DNA of 64,000 bases from Martinezella rhizogenes (GTDB lineage Bacteria; Pseudomonadota; Alphaproteobacteria; Rhizobiales; Rhizobiaceae): NCBI RefSeq assembly GCF_027460065.1, contig NZ_JAPYZZ010000010.1:294-64293 (forward strand). The letters are read 5' to 3'. The stretch's first letter is position 1. Each line of letters opens with the position of its first letter. Of this stretch, positions 27,585 to 36,801 are shown piece by piece. The notes beneath the pieces are model-generated. The model did not search any database, had not been told where the DNA came from, and saw only the letters and a list, made by a program, of their open reading frames with translations. The position numbers and the translations under genes are program-made.

Positions 27585-29194
27585 CGCTCTTCTCCTCCGA
27601 ATTCTGTGTTTTTGGCCGCGATTTCGGCAAAGGAGCCAATCGGGCGGAATTTGATTTTGGCGTTGACGGGGATTTGCCCGGCAAGATCGAGATGATATTC
27701 CGCCACCGCGCCGATGACGGGATAACCGCCGGTCAGCGGGTGATCGGCAAGGAAAAGAACCGGCTGGCCGCTATGGGGAATCTGGATCGCCCCTGTCGCG
27801 GTGCCTTCGCTCGGCAATTCGGCGCTGTCCCTGCGCTCCACCGGCACGTCGCCGGAAAGGCGAATGCCGACGCGGTTCGATTGCGGGGAGACCTGCCAGA
27901 GCTGGCCGGTCAGCGTCTCGATACCTTTTTGCGTAAACCAGTCGGTTCGGGGGCCAAGGATCACGTCCAGTGTCACGACCTCGCCAGTTGCCGGCGGCTG
28001 AAAAGCCGGAACCTCGTCGATCGATACGCTGGATAGACCGGATTTCTCACCCTTGAGCGGCAGGATGGCACCGGCACCCACGGGATCGGGGCCGACGACA
28101 GCCAGTGTATCCGTCGCAAAACTGCCGAGCACCGGCTCGATATCGAACCCGCCACGGACGGCAAGATAACAGCGCATGCCCTTAAGCGGCTGGCCGAAAG
28201 TCACCACATCACCGGCCTCAAGGGAAACCGGGCCATGGGTTTTGGCAGCGAAACTGCGATCCGCCGTCTTGATCGAGACGGGGCAGGGGGCGCCGGTTAT
28301 GCCGATGACGGTGCGGCTTGTGCTTTTAAAGGAGAAGCCGCCGAGCGTCAGTTCAAGGCACGGCGTATTGACCGGATTGCCGACGATGCGATTTGCGGCA
28401 TTAAACGCGCCGCGATCCAGCGCGCCGGAGGCGGAAACACCCTGGCCGGTCTGGCCGAAACGGCCGAGATCCTGGAATATGGCGGGCATCGGCGCGGCGA
28501 GCACCTCGAAATGCGGGCCCTCTTTTGTCGGTTCTTTCCGGCGCGGTGCCGGTGCCGGGATATCAACCATTCTGCCGGCCTTGTCCATGTCGAGGAAACG
28601 CACCCGGTAACCCGGCTGGAACAGCGCGCCGGGGTCGCGGTCTATATCCCACATTTTCACCGGCGTGGTGCCGATGATCTGCCAGCCGCCGGGGCTGTTT
28701 TGCGGATAGACGCCACTGAAGGCGCCGGCCAGCGCCACGGAACCGGCTGGAATGCGGGTGCGCGGGCTTTGCCGGCGCGGCACATGCAGCGCCGGATCGC
28801 CGCCGACCAGATAACCGAAACCGGGGGCGAAACCGCAGAAGGCTACGGTAAATTCGCTTTCGGTATGACGGCGAATGACCTCTTCAATGCTCATGCCGGT
28901 CAGTTCGGCAACGTCGGCGAGATCTTCGCCATCATAGTGGACGGGAATTTCCACGAGATTGTCCGAAGGCGCGATCTTTGCCGAGAGATCGCGGCTTGCG
29001 AGTTGCGCGACCAGCATCTCCACACCGATTTTCTCAGGGCGGAAACGGATCATCAAGGTACGGGCAGCCGGCACCGTCTCTTCAATGCCTTCGACTGGAT
29101 CGTTCTGAAGCGAGGCGAAGAGCGCCAGCGTTTCATCGAGATCGGCGAGTTCGACAAGGATTGTGGTGAGGCTGACGGGAAGAAAACGCATCAT
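27581..29194 (-). CDS. Fused 5-oxoprolinase subunits PxpB-PxpC (KipI-KipA)
   Basis: A 537-residue fusion: PxpB/KipI-like domain at about 1-205 ([42 protein letters not shown]) and PxpC/KipA-like domain at about 215-537 ([78 protein letters not shown]). In PxpABC these domains help ATP-dependent cleavage of 5-oxoproline to glutamate; in urea carboxylase they form the carboxyltransferase. The start at 29194 is preceded by GTGAGG, and a second ATG follows directly. It overlaps the downstream biotin carboxylase gene by four bases. Confidence 0.9.
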   Translation of the reverse strand: MMRFLPVSLTTILVELADLDETLALFASLQNDPVEGIEETVPAARTLMIRFRPEKIGVEMLVAQLASRDLSAKIAPSDNLVEIPVHYDGEDLADVAELTGMSIEEVIRRHTESEFTVAFCGFAPGFGYLVGGDPALHVPRRQSPRTRIPAGSVALAGAFSGVYPQNSPGGWQIIGTTPVKMWDIDRDPGALFQPGYRVRFLDMDKAGRMVDIPAPAPRRKEPTKEGPHFEVLAAPMPAIFQDLGRFGQTGQGVSASGALDRGAFNAANRIVGNPVNTPCLELTLGGFSFKSTSRTVIGITGAPCPVSIKTADRSFAAKTHGPVSLEAGDVVTFGQPLKGMRCYLAVRGGFDIEPVLGSFATDTLAVVGPDPVGAGAILPLKGEKSGLSSVSIDEVPAFQPPATGEVVTLDVILGPRTDWFTQKGIETLTGQLWQVSPQSNRVGIRLSGDVPVERRDSAELPSEGTATGAIQIPHSGQPVLFLADHPLTGGYPVIGAVAEYHLDLAGQIPVNAKIKFRPIGSFAEIAAKNTEFGGEER

Positions 29195-29198
29195 ATCC

Positions 29199-30008
29199 TC
29201 ACGCGTGATAGGCAGTGTCGGGAATATCGGTGATGAACATGTGGCCTGGCGCATGGGTGATGGCAAAGGGAACACCAGATGCCATCACGGCGGCCTGTGG
29301 GGTCACGCCGCAGGCCCAGAATACCGGAACTTCGCCCGGCTCAATCCGCACCGCATCACCGAAATCAGGCTTGGAAAGATCTGAAATGCCGATCTCTTCC
29401 GGAGCGCCGACATGCACGGGCGCACCGTGCACGGCCGGAAAACGTCCGGAAATGGTAGCCGCATCCGCGACGCGTGAAGCCGGGATCGGCCGCATGGAAA
29501 CGACCATGTTGCCCTTCAACCGTCCGGCCGGGCGGCAAGGCCGGTTGGTCAGATACATCGGCACATTGCTCTTGTCGGTCATGTGGCGGATTTCGATGCC
29601 CGCCTCCACCATCGGCGTTTCGAAGGTGAAGCTGCAGCCGATGAGGAAAGCGACGAGATCATCACGCTCCGCCCAGGCAGACGTCGCATCCGCGGTTTCC
29701 TCGGCAAGCTTGCCATCCCGCCAGATGCGGTAAAGCGGCAAGTCGGTTCTCAGATCAGCGCCGGGCGCCAGAAGCGTGGTGGGCGAGCCGGGATCGGAAA
29801 CATCGAGCACCGGGCAAGGTTTTGGATTGCGCTGCGCATAGAGCAGGAAATCGAAGGCCCAGTCGCGCGGCAGCACGATCATGTTCGCCTGCGTGAAGCC
29901 GGGCGCAATGCCGGAAGTGGGGGCGACAAGGCCATCGCGATAGGTCGCACGGGCCTTTCGTGCGGCCTCTGCATCGGTGTGGTTGAGATAGGATGTTGGT
30001 ATCGTCAT
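29199..30008 (-). CDS. Putative hydro-lyase, DUF1445 (YcsI-like)
   Basis: A 269-residue DUF1445 protein. The family signature is seen in [38 protein letters not shown] and [20 protein letters not shown]. Related proteins include mammalian D-glutamate cyclase, which interconverts D-glutamate and 5-oxo-D-proline, so a role in making or using 5-oxoproline stereoisomers fits the neighbouring pxp genes. It starts 11 bp after pxpA and ends four bases before the pxpBC start, indicating tight co-transcription. Biochemical function here is inferred. Confidence 0.85.
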   Translation of the reverse strand: MTIPTSYLNHTDAEAARKARATYRDGLVAPTSGIAPGFTQANMIVLPRDWAFDFLLYAQRNPKPCPVLDVSDPGSPTTLLAPGADLRTDLPLYRIWRDGKLAEETADATSAWAERDDLVAFLIGCSFTFETPMVEAGIEIRHMTDKSNVPMYLTNRPCRPAGRLKGNMVVSMRPIPASRVADAATISGRFPAVHGAPVHVGAPEEIGISDLSKPDFGDAVRIEPGEVPVFWACGVTPQAAVMASGVPFAITHAPGHMFITDIPDTAYHA

Positions 30009-30019
30009 CGGCTACCCTT

Positions 30020-30787
30020 TCAGCGATCGGATGCGAAGGAGCGAATGTCGATGCCATCAGCCTCGAAACGACGGCGAATTTCCTGAGCGATGGAGACGGC
30101 GCCCGGGCTGTCGCCGTGCACGCAGATGGATTGCGCCTCGATTTTTATGATGCTGCCATCGATCGCCTCCAGCGTACCCTCGCGGGCAAGCTGAACCATA
30201 CGGTCGGCGATTTTTGCTGCGTCATGCAATACCGCACCGGCTTCCCGGCGCGACACCAGCTGGCCTTCGGGCGTATAGGCGCGGTCGGCAAAGGCTTCGG
30301 CAACGACGGCGAGACCGGCCTTGCGGGCAAGATCGAGGATAGGCGCGTTGGCGAGGCCCATCAATATCAGCGAAGGGTCGATCGCCTTGATGCCGTCGAT
30401 GACGGCCTGCCCCTGTTTCGCGTCATTGGCGATGCGGTTGTAAAGTGCGCCATGCGGCTTGACATAACGCACCGTGGTTCCGGCGGCGGCGGCAACGCCT
30501 TTCAGCGCGCCGATCTGGTAGATGACATCGGCAATCAGTTCTTCCGAGGTTGCGTCCAGATCGCGGCGGCCGAAGCCGACGCGGTCCGGATAGGAGACAT
30601 GGGCGCCGACGACCACGCCTTTTTCGGCAGCGGCCTTGACTGTGCGGTAGATGCCGGCCGGGTCACCTGCGTGAAATCCGCAGGCTATGTTGGCGCTGGA
30701 AACGATGGCAAGCATCGCCTCGTCATCACCCATGCGCCACGCGCCGTAACTTTCGCCAAGATCGCTGTTGAGATCGATAGCGGCCAT
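30020..30787 (-). CDS. pxpA: 5-oxoprolinase subunit PxpA (LamB/YcsF family)
   Basis: A 255-residue LamB/YcsF protein of the normal length. Diagnostic segments are [20 protein letters not shown] at the N-terminus, [12 protein letters not shown] with likely metal or catalytic residues, and [12 protein letters not shown]. With PxpB and PxpC it forms the ATP-dependent prokaryotic 5-oxoprolinase that clears pyroglutamate. It is the second gene of the leftward operon, 20 bp after the NRAMP-like carrier. A biotin-dependent variant of the reaction is possible here because of the fused carboxylase two genes downstream. Confidence 0.92.
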   Translation of the reverse strand: MAAIDLNSDLGESYGAWRMGDDEAMLAIVSSANIACGFHAGDPAGIYRTVKAAAEKGVVVGAHVSYPDRVGFGRRDLDATSEELIADVIYQIGALKGVAAAAGTTVRYVKPHGALYNRIANDAKQGQAVIDGIKAIDPSLILMGLANAPILDLARKAGLAVVAEAFADRAYTPEGQLVSRREAGAVLHDAAKIADRMVQLAREGTLEAIDGSIIKIEAQSICVHGDSPGAVSIAQEIRRRFEADGIDIRSFASDR

Positions 30788-30807
30788 GTTTGCCTCCCTT
30801 TATTGTG

Positions 30808-32064
30808 TCAGTAGCCGAGCAGGCCGAAGATCGCGCCGACCGATTTATAGGCCATATACCAGGTGAGTGCGCAGGTCAGCACACCAAGTATCAGCAGCCA
30901 GCGCGGGTAATGATAACCGTGCATCAGGTCGGCGCGTCTCCATGCGGCATACATGAAGATCGAGAGGCCGATCGGCAGAACAAGACCGTTCAGGCCGCCG
31001 ACGAAGACGAGCATGGCCGCGGGCGGAGTGGTGATGATGATATAAGCGATCAGCGAGATGGCGATGAAGCCGACGGTCGCGAAATTGCGCTGGCGTTCCG
31101 TCATTTCCGGCTTGAAGGCCGTCAGGAAGGAAACGGAAGTATAGGCCGCGCCGATGATGCTGGTCATGGCAGAGGCGAGGAAAACCGCGCCGAACAGACG
31201 GTAGCCGATATTGCCGGCGGCGGCATGGAACGCCTGGCCTGCCGGGTTTGCCGCCTTGCCGGAGAGATCGATGATCACGCCGCTTGCGACGACACCCAGA
31301 ATGGCGAGGAACAGGATGTAGCGCAGCACGCCTGTTATCGCGATGCCGCTCAGCGCGGCGCGATTGACCGCGCTGATATTTTCAACGCCGACCATGCCCT
31401 TGTCCAGCAGACGGTGCGCGCCGGCATAGGTGATGTAGCCGCCGACGGTGCCGCCGACGATGGTGGTGATGGTGACGAAATCGATGGTATCAGGCAGGAA
31501 GGTCTGGCGGAAAGCTTCTGCCACCGGGGGACCGGACACATATGCCGCATAAAGGATCAACGCGAGCTTGACGAAAGCGGCCACGAAAACGACGCGGTCC
31601 ATGGCGATACCCGCACGGCGCGACAGGAAGATGCCGATGGCTGCCAGCGCGCCGATTGCGCCGCCGATCTTCGGGTCGAGATCGATCATGGCGTTAAAGC
31701 CGAGCCCCGCCCCGCCGATATTGCCGACGTTGAAGAACAGGCCGCCGATGATAACGAGGATGGCGAGCAGATAACCCGAGCCCGGAATGGCGGCATTGGC
31801 AATCGCCGGTGCTCGCATGCGGGTGATGGTGACGATACGCCAGATATTGGCCTGCACCACAAAGTCGATCAGGATGGAAATGAGAATGGCGAATGCGAAT
31901 GCGGCGCCCAGTTTCACCGTGAAATTCGCCGTCTGAGTGATAAAGCCCGGCCCTACGGCTGACATCGACATCAAGAACATGGCCGAAAGTAGGGCATAAC
32001 GCTGGGTTTTTGCCTTCTGTGCCGCCGCATTCGGGTCGGCGGGCGTGGGCATTTTCTGCTCCAT
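30808..32064 (-). CDS. NRAMP-like transporter (YcsG type)
   Basis: A 418-residue membrane protein of the NRAMP-related group seen in ycsG-ycsF-ycsI clusters. About 11 hydrophobic segments are visible. TM1 carries SAVGPGFITQTANF where metal transporters have the DPGN motif, so the aspartate and asparagine of the metal site are missing and an organic solute such as 5-oxoproline or a related lactam is more likely than a metal ion. The ATG at 32064 has CGGAGA upstream. First gene of the operon, divergent from a GntR regulator. Confidence 0.85.
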   Translation of the reverse strand: MEQKMPTPADPNAAAQKAKTQRYALLSAMFLMSMSAVGPGFITQTANFTVKLGAAFAFAILISILIDFVVQANIWRIVTITRMRAPAIANAAIPGSGYLLAILVIIGGLFFNVGNIGGAGLGFNAMIDLDPKIGGAIGALAAIGIFLSRRAGIAMDRVVFVAAFVKLALILYAAYVSGPPVAEAFRQTFLPDTIDFVTITTIVGGTVGGYITYAGAHRLLDKGMVGVENISAVNRAALSGIAITGVLRYILFLAILGVVASGVIIDLSGKAANPAGQAFHAAAGNIGYRLFGAVFLASAMTSIIGAAYTSVSFLTAFKPEMTERQRNFATVGFIAISLIAYIIITTPPAAMLVFVGGLNGLVLPIGLSIFMYAAWRRADLMHGYHYPRWLLILGVLTCALTWYMAYKSVGAIFGLLGY

Positions 32065-32139
32065 GGATTTTCTCCGCTCTTGTCGCAATCCGCCCCTCGC
32101 GGAATGCTTTATGCGGGTGATCTTGTCGTGTTCTGTGAA

Positions 32140-32161
32140 ATTGTCAACTTTGTTGAACAAT
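32140..32161. promoter_or_regulatory. Candidate operator for the divergent GntR regulator
   Basis: In the 267-bp gap between the NRAMP-like gene and gntR, ATTGT-CAAC and GTTG-A-ACAAT form a quasi-palindrome around a TTT centre with one unpaired A. The surrounding 32130-32240 is AT-rich and should hold both promoters. GntR/FCD operators are usually short palindromes of this size. Binding is inferred from position only. Confidence 0.4.
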
Positions 32162-32331
32162 ATAAAGTTATCGTTCTTTCATTTTGTCTATTTGTTGGAC
32201 GTGATGACCGCGATTTAATCATGTTTTTTTCGTGCTTTGCTAATGCTTTGTGCTATGGGCAGAACATGCCGTGTCCGAACATGCCTGTCACGGAATTCCC
32301 GATGCCGCATTGCTCTTAGGAAAGGAGCGCC

Positions 32332-32997
32332 ATGACGGAAACGATAGAGGGTCTGCCGCTTGCGGATCGATTGGCCAAGGGTATTCGCACCCTGCTGATA
32401 TCAGGTGAGCTGGCGCCGGGGCAGCGCCTTTCCGAGGCAGCCTTCAGTGAACGTTTCGATGTCTCCCGCAATTCGTTGCGCGAAGCCTTCCGGCTTCTGA
32501 CGAAGGATGGGCTGTTGCGCCACGAGGCCAATCGCGGTGTGTTCGTCGCCGTTCCCACCATGTCTTCGGTCATCGATATCTACCGTGTGCGGCGCATGGT
32601 GGAATGCGGCGCGCTGCGCCAGGCCTGGCACAAGCATCCCGCCATCAAGGCGATGCGCGCAGCCGTCGAGGACGCCAAGGTCAAGCGCGAGGCTGCCGAT
32701 TGGCTGGGTGTGGGCAGCGCCAACATGAAATTTCATGCAGCGGTTGTCGATCTTCAAGACAGTGCCCGGATCAGCGATTTTTATGAGCGTATCGCCGCGG
32801 AACTCAGGCTTTGTTTCGGGCTCTTGAAAGATCCTGAACAGCTTCATTCGCCGTTCGTGGATATGAACAGCAGGATTCTATCGCTGATGGAAGAGGGCAA
32901 AGCTGCCGAGGCTGGCAACGAGATGGAAATCTATCTCAATCTCTCCGAGCGGACGGTTTTGAAGGCGCTCGAGCGCGCCGTCGAACACGCATCCTGA
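32332..32997 (+). CDS. GntR family regulator with FCD domain
   Basis: A 221-residue FadR-subfamily GntR protein. The winged helix is at about 8-75 (LADRLAKGIRTLLISGELAP, RLSEAAFSERFDVSRNSLRE) and an all-helical FCD effector domain follows, with FHAAVVDLQDSARI and the later histidine region. AGGAGCGCC precedes the ATG at 32332. It is divergent from the NRAMP-pxpA operon and probably represses it until a carboxylate effector such as 5-oxoproline is present. The effector is inferred from context. Confidence 0.88.
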   Translation: MTETIEGLPLADRLAKGIRTLLISGELAPGQRLSEAAFSERFDVSRNSLREAFRLLTKDGLLRHEANRGVFVAVPTMSSVIDIYRVRRMVECGALRQAWHKHPAIKAMRAAVEDAKVKREAADWLGVGSANMKFHAAVVDLQDSARISDFYERIAAELRLCFGLLKDPEQLHSPFVDMNSRILSLMEEGKAAEAGNEMEIYLNLSERTVLKALERAVEHAS

Positions 32998-33097
32998 TAG
33001 GGCAGGCGGCAGGGGAGACAACGTCCCTTGTTGCTCCATCCATTTTTGCATCGGTAGCGGATTGCCAAGTTTGCTGCGCTGCGTCATCAATGCTCAC

Positions 33098-33685
33098 ATG
33101 ACGCTTCGCGACCTCACCATTCTTGTCATAGACGAAAACGCGATCCGCGCCTCCATCATCGAGGAGGGGCTACGTGAGGCTGGCTATCAGCGCGTCACCG
33201 TTATCCACGAAGTGCATGGTGTGGCGCGTACCATCGAGACGCTGCAGCCCGACGTTATCTTCATCGACCTTGAAAATCCCAACCGTGACATGATGGAGCA
33301 TCTGTTCCAGCTGACCCGTACGGTTGGACGCCCCATCGCCATGTTTGTTGATCGTTCCGATACGGCCTCCATCGAGGCAGCCGTCGAGGCAGGCGTTTCC
33401 GCCTATGTGGTGGACGGGCTGAAGAAGGAGCGGGTCAAACCCATTCTTGATATGGCGGTCAGCCGCTTCAACGCTTTCAGCCGCCTACAGAGGGAACTTG
33501 CCGATGCCAAATCGGCGCTGGAGGAGCGCAAGGTCATCGAGCGGGCCAAGGGCATTTTGATGAAGATGCGCGGGCTGTCCGAGGAGGAGGCCTTTGCGCT
33601 TCTGCGGCAGACGGCGATGAACGAGAAAAAGAAGATTTCCGAGATCGCGCAAAGCGTGGTCACCGCGGCGGGTCTGTTGATGTGA
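33098..33685 (+). CDS. nasT: ANTAR-domain antiterminator NasT
   Basis: A 195-residue response-regulator-like protein: an N-terminal receiver fold (LTILVIDENAIRASIIEEGL, IFIDLENPNRD) and a C-terminal ANTAR RNA-binding domain (about 130-190: EERKVIERAKGILMKMRGLS, EEEAFALLRQTAMNEKKKIS). NasT binds leader RNA and prevents termination upstream of nitrate assimilation genes; NasS holds it inactive without nitrate or nitrite. The ATG at 33098 lacks an obvious ribosome site; a TTG at 33062 in frame would add 12 residues. NasS follows after 35 bp. Confidence 0.92.
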   Translation: MTLRDLTILVIDENAIRASIIEEGLREAGYQRVTVIHEVHGVARTIETLQPDVIFIDLENPNRDMMEHLFQLTRTVGRPIAMFVDRSDTASIEAAVEAGVSAYVVDGLKKERVKPILDMAVSRFNAFSRLQRELADAKSALEERKVIERAKGILMKMRGLSEEEAFALLRQTAMNEKKKISEIAQSVVTAAGLLM

Positions 33686-33720
33686 CGACCCCGCCGGCCG
33701 GACAGTGTGGAGTGTAAGAT

Positions 33721-35016
33721 ATGGCGGCACCGGAAAAAACGGCAGGCTCGGGGAGAGAAGCAACGCAAACGCTCGGCGCACCCGCACTGGTGGGCAGCGA
33801 CCGGCAGAAGATCCTGCGTGCAGGCTTCATTCCGCTTGTCGATGCATCCGTGCTGATTGCCGCCGCCGAATTCGGTTTTGCCGAACGCGAAGGGCTGGTG
33901 CTCGATCTCGTCAAGGACGTGTCCTGGGCCAATGTGCGTGACCGGCTGGCCTTCCGGCAATTCGATATCGCCCATATGCTGTCGCCGATGCCGGTTGCCT
34001 CCATGCTCGGGCTGGGTTCCAATCCGTCACCGACGATCACGCCCTTTTCGCTCGGACGCGGCGGCAATGCGATCACGCTTTCGACCCGGCTTTTTGCGCG
34101 CATGAAGGCGTTGACGGGGCTTTCGGAGACGGCCGGTGCGCTCGAAAACGCCACTGCCCTCAAGCTGGTGCTGGACGATATGCGGGCGCGCGGCGAAGCG
34201 CCGCCGACGCTCGGCATGACCTATCCGTTTTCCTCGCATAATTACGAGTTCCGCTATTGGCTCGCCGCCGGCGGTATCCATCCCGATCATGACGTCAAGC
34301 TGGTGGTGGTGCCGCCGCCCATGACCTCGGATGCGCTGGCCGCCGGCGCCATTGATGGCTTCTGCGTCGGCGCGCCATGGAACATCGTCGCTGCCGAGCG
34401 CGGTGTCGGCAGGATTGTCGCCGCCAAGCAGGATCTGTGGCCTTCGGCACCCGAGAAAGTTATCGGCATGCGGCCCGAGTGGGCGGAAAGCCAGCAGGAA
34501 ACGGTGGGACGACTGCTGACGGCACTCGATGCCGCCGCACGCTGGTGCGACCTTGCCGAAAATCACGACGCGCTGAGTGGCGCACTGGCCGATCCGCGTT
34601 ATATCGATGCGCCGCAAAACATCATCCGCCGCGTGCTATCAGGCGAATTCAGCATCGACAGCCAGGGCAACCGCCGGGTGATCGACAAATATTTCACCTT
34701 CCATGGCGACCACGCCAACTATCCGCGCCAGAGCCAGGCCTTGTGGATTTACAGCCAGATGGTCCGCTGGGGGCAGGCCGAATTGTCTGAGACCGGCGTG
34801 AACGCCGCTCTCGCCGCCTATCGCCCGGATATTTATCGGGTGGCTTTGGGTGACGGGAAAGCGCCTGATGATGCCGATATCCGCATCGAGGGGCAGGAAG
34901 ATGGAGACCGCTTCGTGGATGGTATCGTGTTCGATCCTGCCGATATCGCCGGTTATGTGAACAGCTTTTCCGTACGCACATCCGCGCCGGTTTCCCCCGC
35001 TTCGGGAGAGGCCTGA
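33721..35016 (+). CDS. nasS: Nitrate sensor protein NasS
   Basis: A 431-residue protein of the NrtA/CmpA family without a signal peptide or Tat motif, which separates it from the exported NrtA at 35390 and marks it as the cytoplasmic sensor NasS. Family segments include LRAGFIPLVDASVLIAAAEF, HMLSPMPVASMLGLG and FCVGAPWNIVAAERGVG. In studied bacteria NasS sequesters NasT and releases it on binding nitrate or nitrite. GGAG lies eight bases before the ATG. The gene order nasT-nasS is followed by the nitrate operon with its leader. Confidence 0.9.
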   Translation: MAAPEKTAGSGREATQTLGAPALVGSDRQKILRAGFIPLVDASVLIAAAEFGFAEREGLVLDLVKDVSWANVRDRLAFRQFDIAHMLSPMPVASMLGLGSNPSPTITPFSLGRGGNAITLSTRLFARMKALTGLSETAGALENATALKLVLDDMRARGEAPPTLGMTYPFSSHNYEFRYWLAAGGIHPDHDVKLVVVPPPMTSDALAAGAIDGFCVGAPWNIVAAERGVGRIVAAKQDLWPSAPEKVIGMRPEWAESQQETVGRLLTALDAAARWCDLAENHDALSGALADPRYIDAPQNIIRRVLSGEFSIDSQGNRRVIDKYFTFHGDHANYPRQSQALWIYSQMVRWGQAELSETGVNAALAAYRPDIYRVALGDGKAPDDADIRIEGQEDGDRFVDGIVFDPADIAGYVNSFSVRTSAPVSPASGEA

Positions 35017-35173
35017 TTGGCCTTTGGCCTTGCGGGCTGCGCAAATTTCAAGCGCGAATTTTTCCGCTTTGCACAAAGGAAAGACAGAAAAATCGCTGGT
35101 TAAAAATTAACCATTCCCTTGATTTTGGTAAATTAACATACCTTTTCAATCATTTAGATTTCATTTTCTAAAC

Positions 35174-35188
35174 TGGCACGCCTCTTGC
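35174..35188 (+). promoter_or_regulatory. Sigma-54 (RpoN) promoter of the nitrate operon
   Basis: TGGCACGCCTCTTGC is an exact match to the -24/-12 pattern TGGCAC-N5-TTGC. Transcription should start near 35200, about 190 bases before nrtA. A strongly AT-rich stretch (35095-35172) lies just upstream, suitable for DNA bending, and a GCAC half-site at 35071 hints at NtrC binding, though I see no complete NtrC palindrome. This predicts nitrogen-limitation control of nrtABC-nirBD-nasA-cysG. Confidence 0.9.
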
Positions 35189-35199
35189 GTTTAATTCTT

Positions 35200-35389
35200 T
35201 GCACCGGTCAACGGCGATCGGGGCAAGCAGGGCGCGGCATAGGCGCTTTCAGAGACATAGACGTCGCAAGGTTTTGCTGCCCGGAACACCTCCCGTTCCG
35301 AAGGTGCAAACACCGAGCGGCGTTTTTTTATTTTCAGGTTTTTTCGCAAGCGAAAGCGTCACCGCGGAAGGTGGCCCAATAAGGGGAAG
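35200..35389 (+). promoter_or_regulatory. Leader RNA, probable NasT antitermination target
   Basis: The ~190-nt leader contains a hairpin with CGGAAC (35282-35287) and GTTCCG (35295-35300), a second small stem GGTG-CAAA-CACC (35303-35314) and then a T-run (35323-35329) that could end transcription. A weaker GGCGC/GCGCT pairing lies upstream near 35230-35252. ANTAR targets are paired hexaloop stems next to a terminator, so this is the expected place for NasT to act; exact loops were not resolved by folding. Confidence 0.55.
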
Positions 35390-36688
35390 ATGCGAATGAA
35401 AAAGATATTCTCGGGCGATGTCAGCCGCCGCACGATATTGAAGACAACGGCCACCGCAGCCCTCGTCAGCGCCGTGCGCACGGCCTTTCCGTCAGGCGCT
35501 TTCGCAGCCACTGCCGAGCCGGAAGTGAAGGGCGCGAAACTCGGTTTCATCGCGCTCACCGACGCCGCGCCGCTCATCATTGCCGCCGAGAAGGGACTTT
35601 TCGCCAAGCACGGCATGCCTGACGTCGAGGTTCTGAAACAAGCCTCCTGGGGTGCGACGCGCGACAATCTCGTGCTCGGCGGCGCCTCCAACGGCATTGA
35701 CGGCGCGCATATCCTGACGCCGATGCCCTATCTCATGCATACCGGCAAGGTGACCCAGAACAATGTGCCGGTGCCGATGACAATCCTCGCCCGCCTCAAT
35801 CTCGACAGCCAGGGCATTTCCGTCGCCAAGGAATATGCAGAGACCGGCGTCCAGCTGGATGCCTCCAGGCTGAAGGCGGCTTTCGAGAAGAAGAAAGCTG
35901 AAGGCAAGGAAATCAAGGCCGCCATGACCTTCCCCGGTGGCACGCATGATCTCTGGATCCGCTACTGGTTGGCTGCTGGTGGCATCGATCCGGACAAGGA
36001 CGTCTCCACTATCGTCGTTCCGCCGCCACAAATGGTCGCCAATATGAAGGTCGGGAACATGGACGTCTTCTGCGTGGGCGAGCCGTGGAATGAACAGCTC
36101 GTCAATCAGGGCATCGGTTTCACCGCCTGTACCACCGGCGAACTCTGGAAGGGCCATCCGGAAAAGGCGCTCGGCATGCGTGCGGACTGGGTGGAAAAGA
36201 ACCCCAACGCCACCAAGGCGCTGCTGATGGCTGTCATGGAAGCGCAGCAATGGTGCGACGAGATGGCGAACAAGGAGGAGATGTCCACCATCCTCGGCAA
36301 ACGCCAATGGTTCAACGTGCCGCCTAAGGATGTACTCGGTCGCCTCAAGGGCAATATCAACTACGGCAACGGCCGCGTGCTGGAAAATACCGGCCTGCAG
36401 ATGAAGTTCTGGCAGGACCACGCCTCCTATCCCTTCCACAGCCATGACAGCTGGTTCATCACCGAAAACATCCGCTGGGGCAAATTTGCGCCTGACACAG
36501 ATGTGAAGGCGCTGGTTGCGAGGGTGAACCGCGAGGATATTTGGCGCGCGGCCGCCAAGGATCTCGGCGTTGCCGATCTTCCCGCTTCCACATCTCGGGG
36601 CAAGGAAACCTTCTTCGACGGCAAGGTCTTCGACCCTGAAAACCCCTCGGCCTATCTCGAAAGCCTTTCCATCAAGGCGGCCTCCTGA
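35390..36688 (+). CDS. nrtA: Nitrate ABC transporter substrate-binding protein NrtA
   Basis: A 432-residue periplasmic nitrate-binding protein of the NrtA/CmpA family. A twin-arginine signal (SRRTILKTTATAALVSAV) is at the N-terminus. Ligand-site family segments include KLGFIALTDAAPLIIAAEKG, NGIDGAHILTPMPYLMHTGK and DVFCVGEPWNEQLVNQGIGF. Two ATGs, at 35390 and 35396, compete; the second sits at a better distance from AAGGGG. First gene of the nitrate operon, separated from nrtB by a long hairpin that may favour accumulation of its transcript over the permease's. Confidence 0.94.
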   Translation: MRMKKIFSGDVSRRTILKTTATAALVSAVRTAFPSGAFAATAEPEVKGAKLGFIALTDAAPLIIAAEKGLFAKHGMPDVEVLKQASWGATRDNLVLGGASNGIDGAHILTPMPYLMHTGKVTQNNVPVPMTILARLNLDSQGISVAKEYAETGVQLDASRLKAAFEKKKAEGKEIKAAMTFPGGTHDLWIRYWLAAGGIDPDKDVSTIVVPPPQMVANMKVGNMDVFCVGEPWNEQLVNQGIGFTACTTGELWKGHPEKALGMRADWVEKNPNATKALLMAVMEAQQWCDEMANKEEMSTILGKRQWFNVPPKDVLGRLKGNINYGNGRVLENTGLQMKFWQDHASYPFHSHDSWFITENIRWGKFAPDTDVKALVARVNREDIWRAAAKDLGVADLPASTSRGKETFFDGKVFDPENPSAYLESLSIKAAS

Positions 36689-36703
36689 GGAGGAGACCGG
36701 GTA

Positions 36704-36766
36704 TCGCCCTTCATCCGCCAGTGCCCGCCTTTCGGCGGCCGAGACTGAAGACCGGATGAGGGGCGA
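36704..36766 (+). repeat. Long intercistronic hairpin between nrtA and nrtB
   Basis: TCGCCCTTCATCC (36704-36716) pairs with GGATGAGGGGCGA (36754-36766) over 13 bp with one G-U pair, enclosing a smaller GCC/GGC stem. Such hairpins after binding-protein genes protect the upstream mRNA from 3' exonucleases and give high binding-protein to permease ratios. There is no T-run, so it is not a standard terminator. Confidence 0.7.
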
Positions 36767-36801
36767 GCCCAGACCGCAACCGAAATCAAGAGGAAATGCC
36801 C

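Noticed and set aside
26028..27695. Long plus-strand frame of 555 codons opposite the biotin carboxylase gene
   Set aside because: It is the high-GC shadow of the real minus-strand gene, whose ATP-grasp and biotinyl motifs are clear. The antisense translation has no recognisable domain. The same holds for long antisense frames over hutH (3703-4665), the amylase (24468-25685) and nasA (42703-44253).
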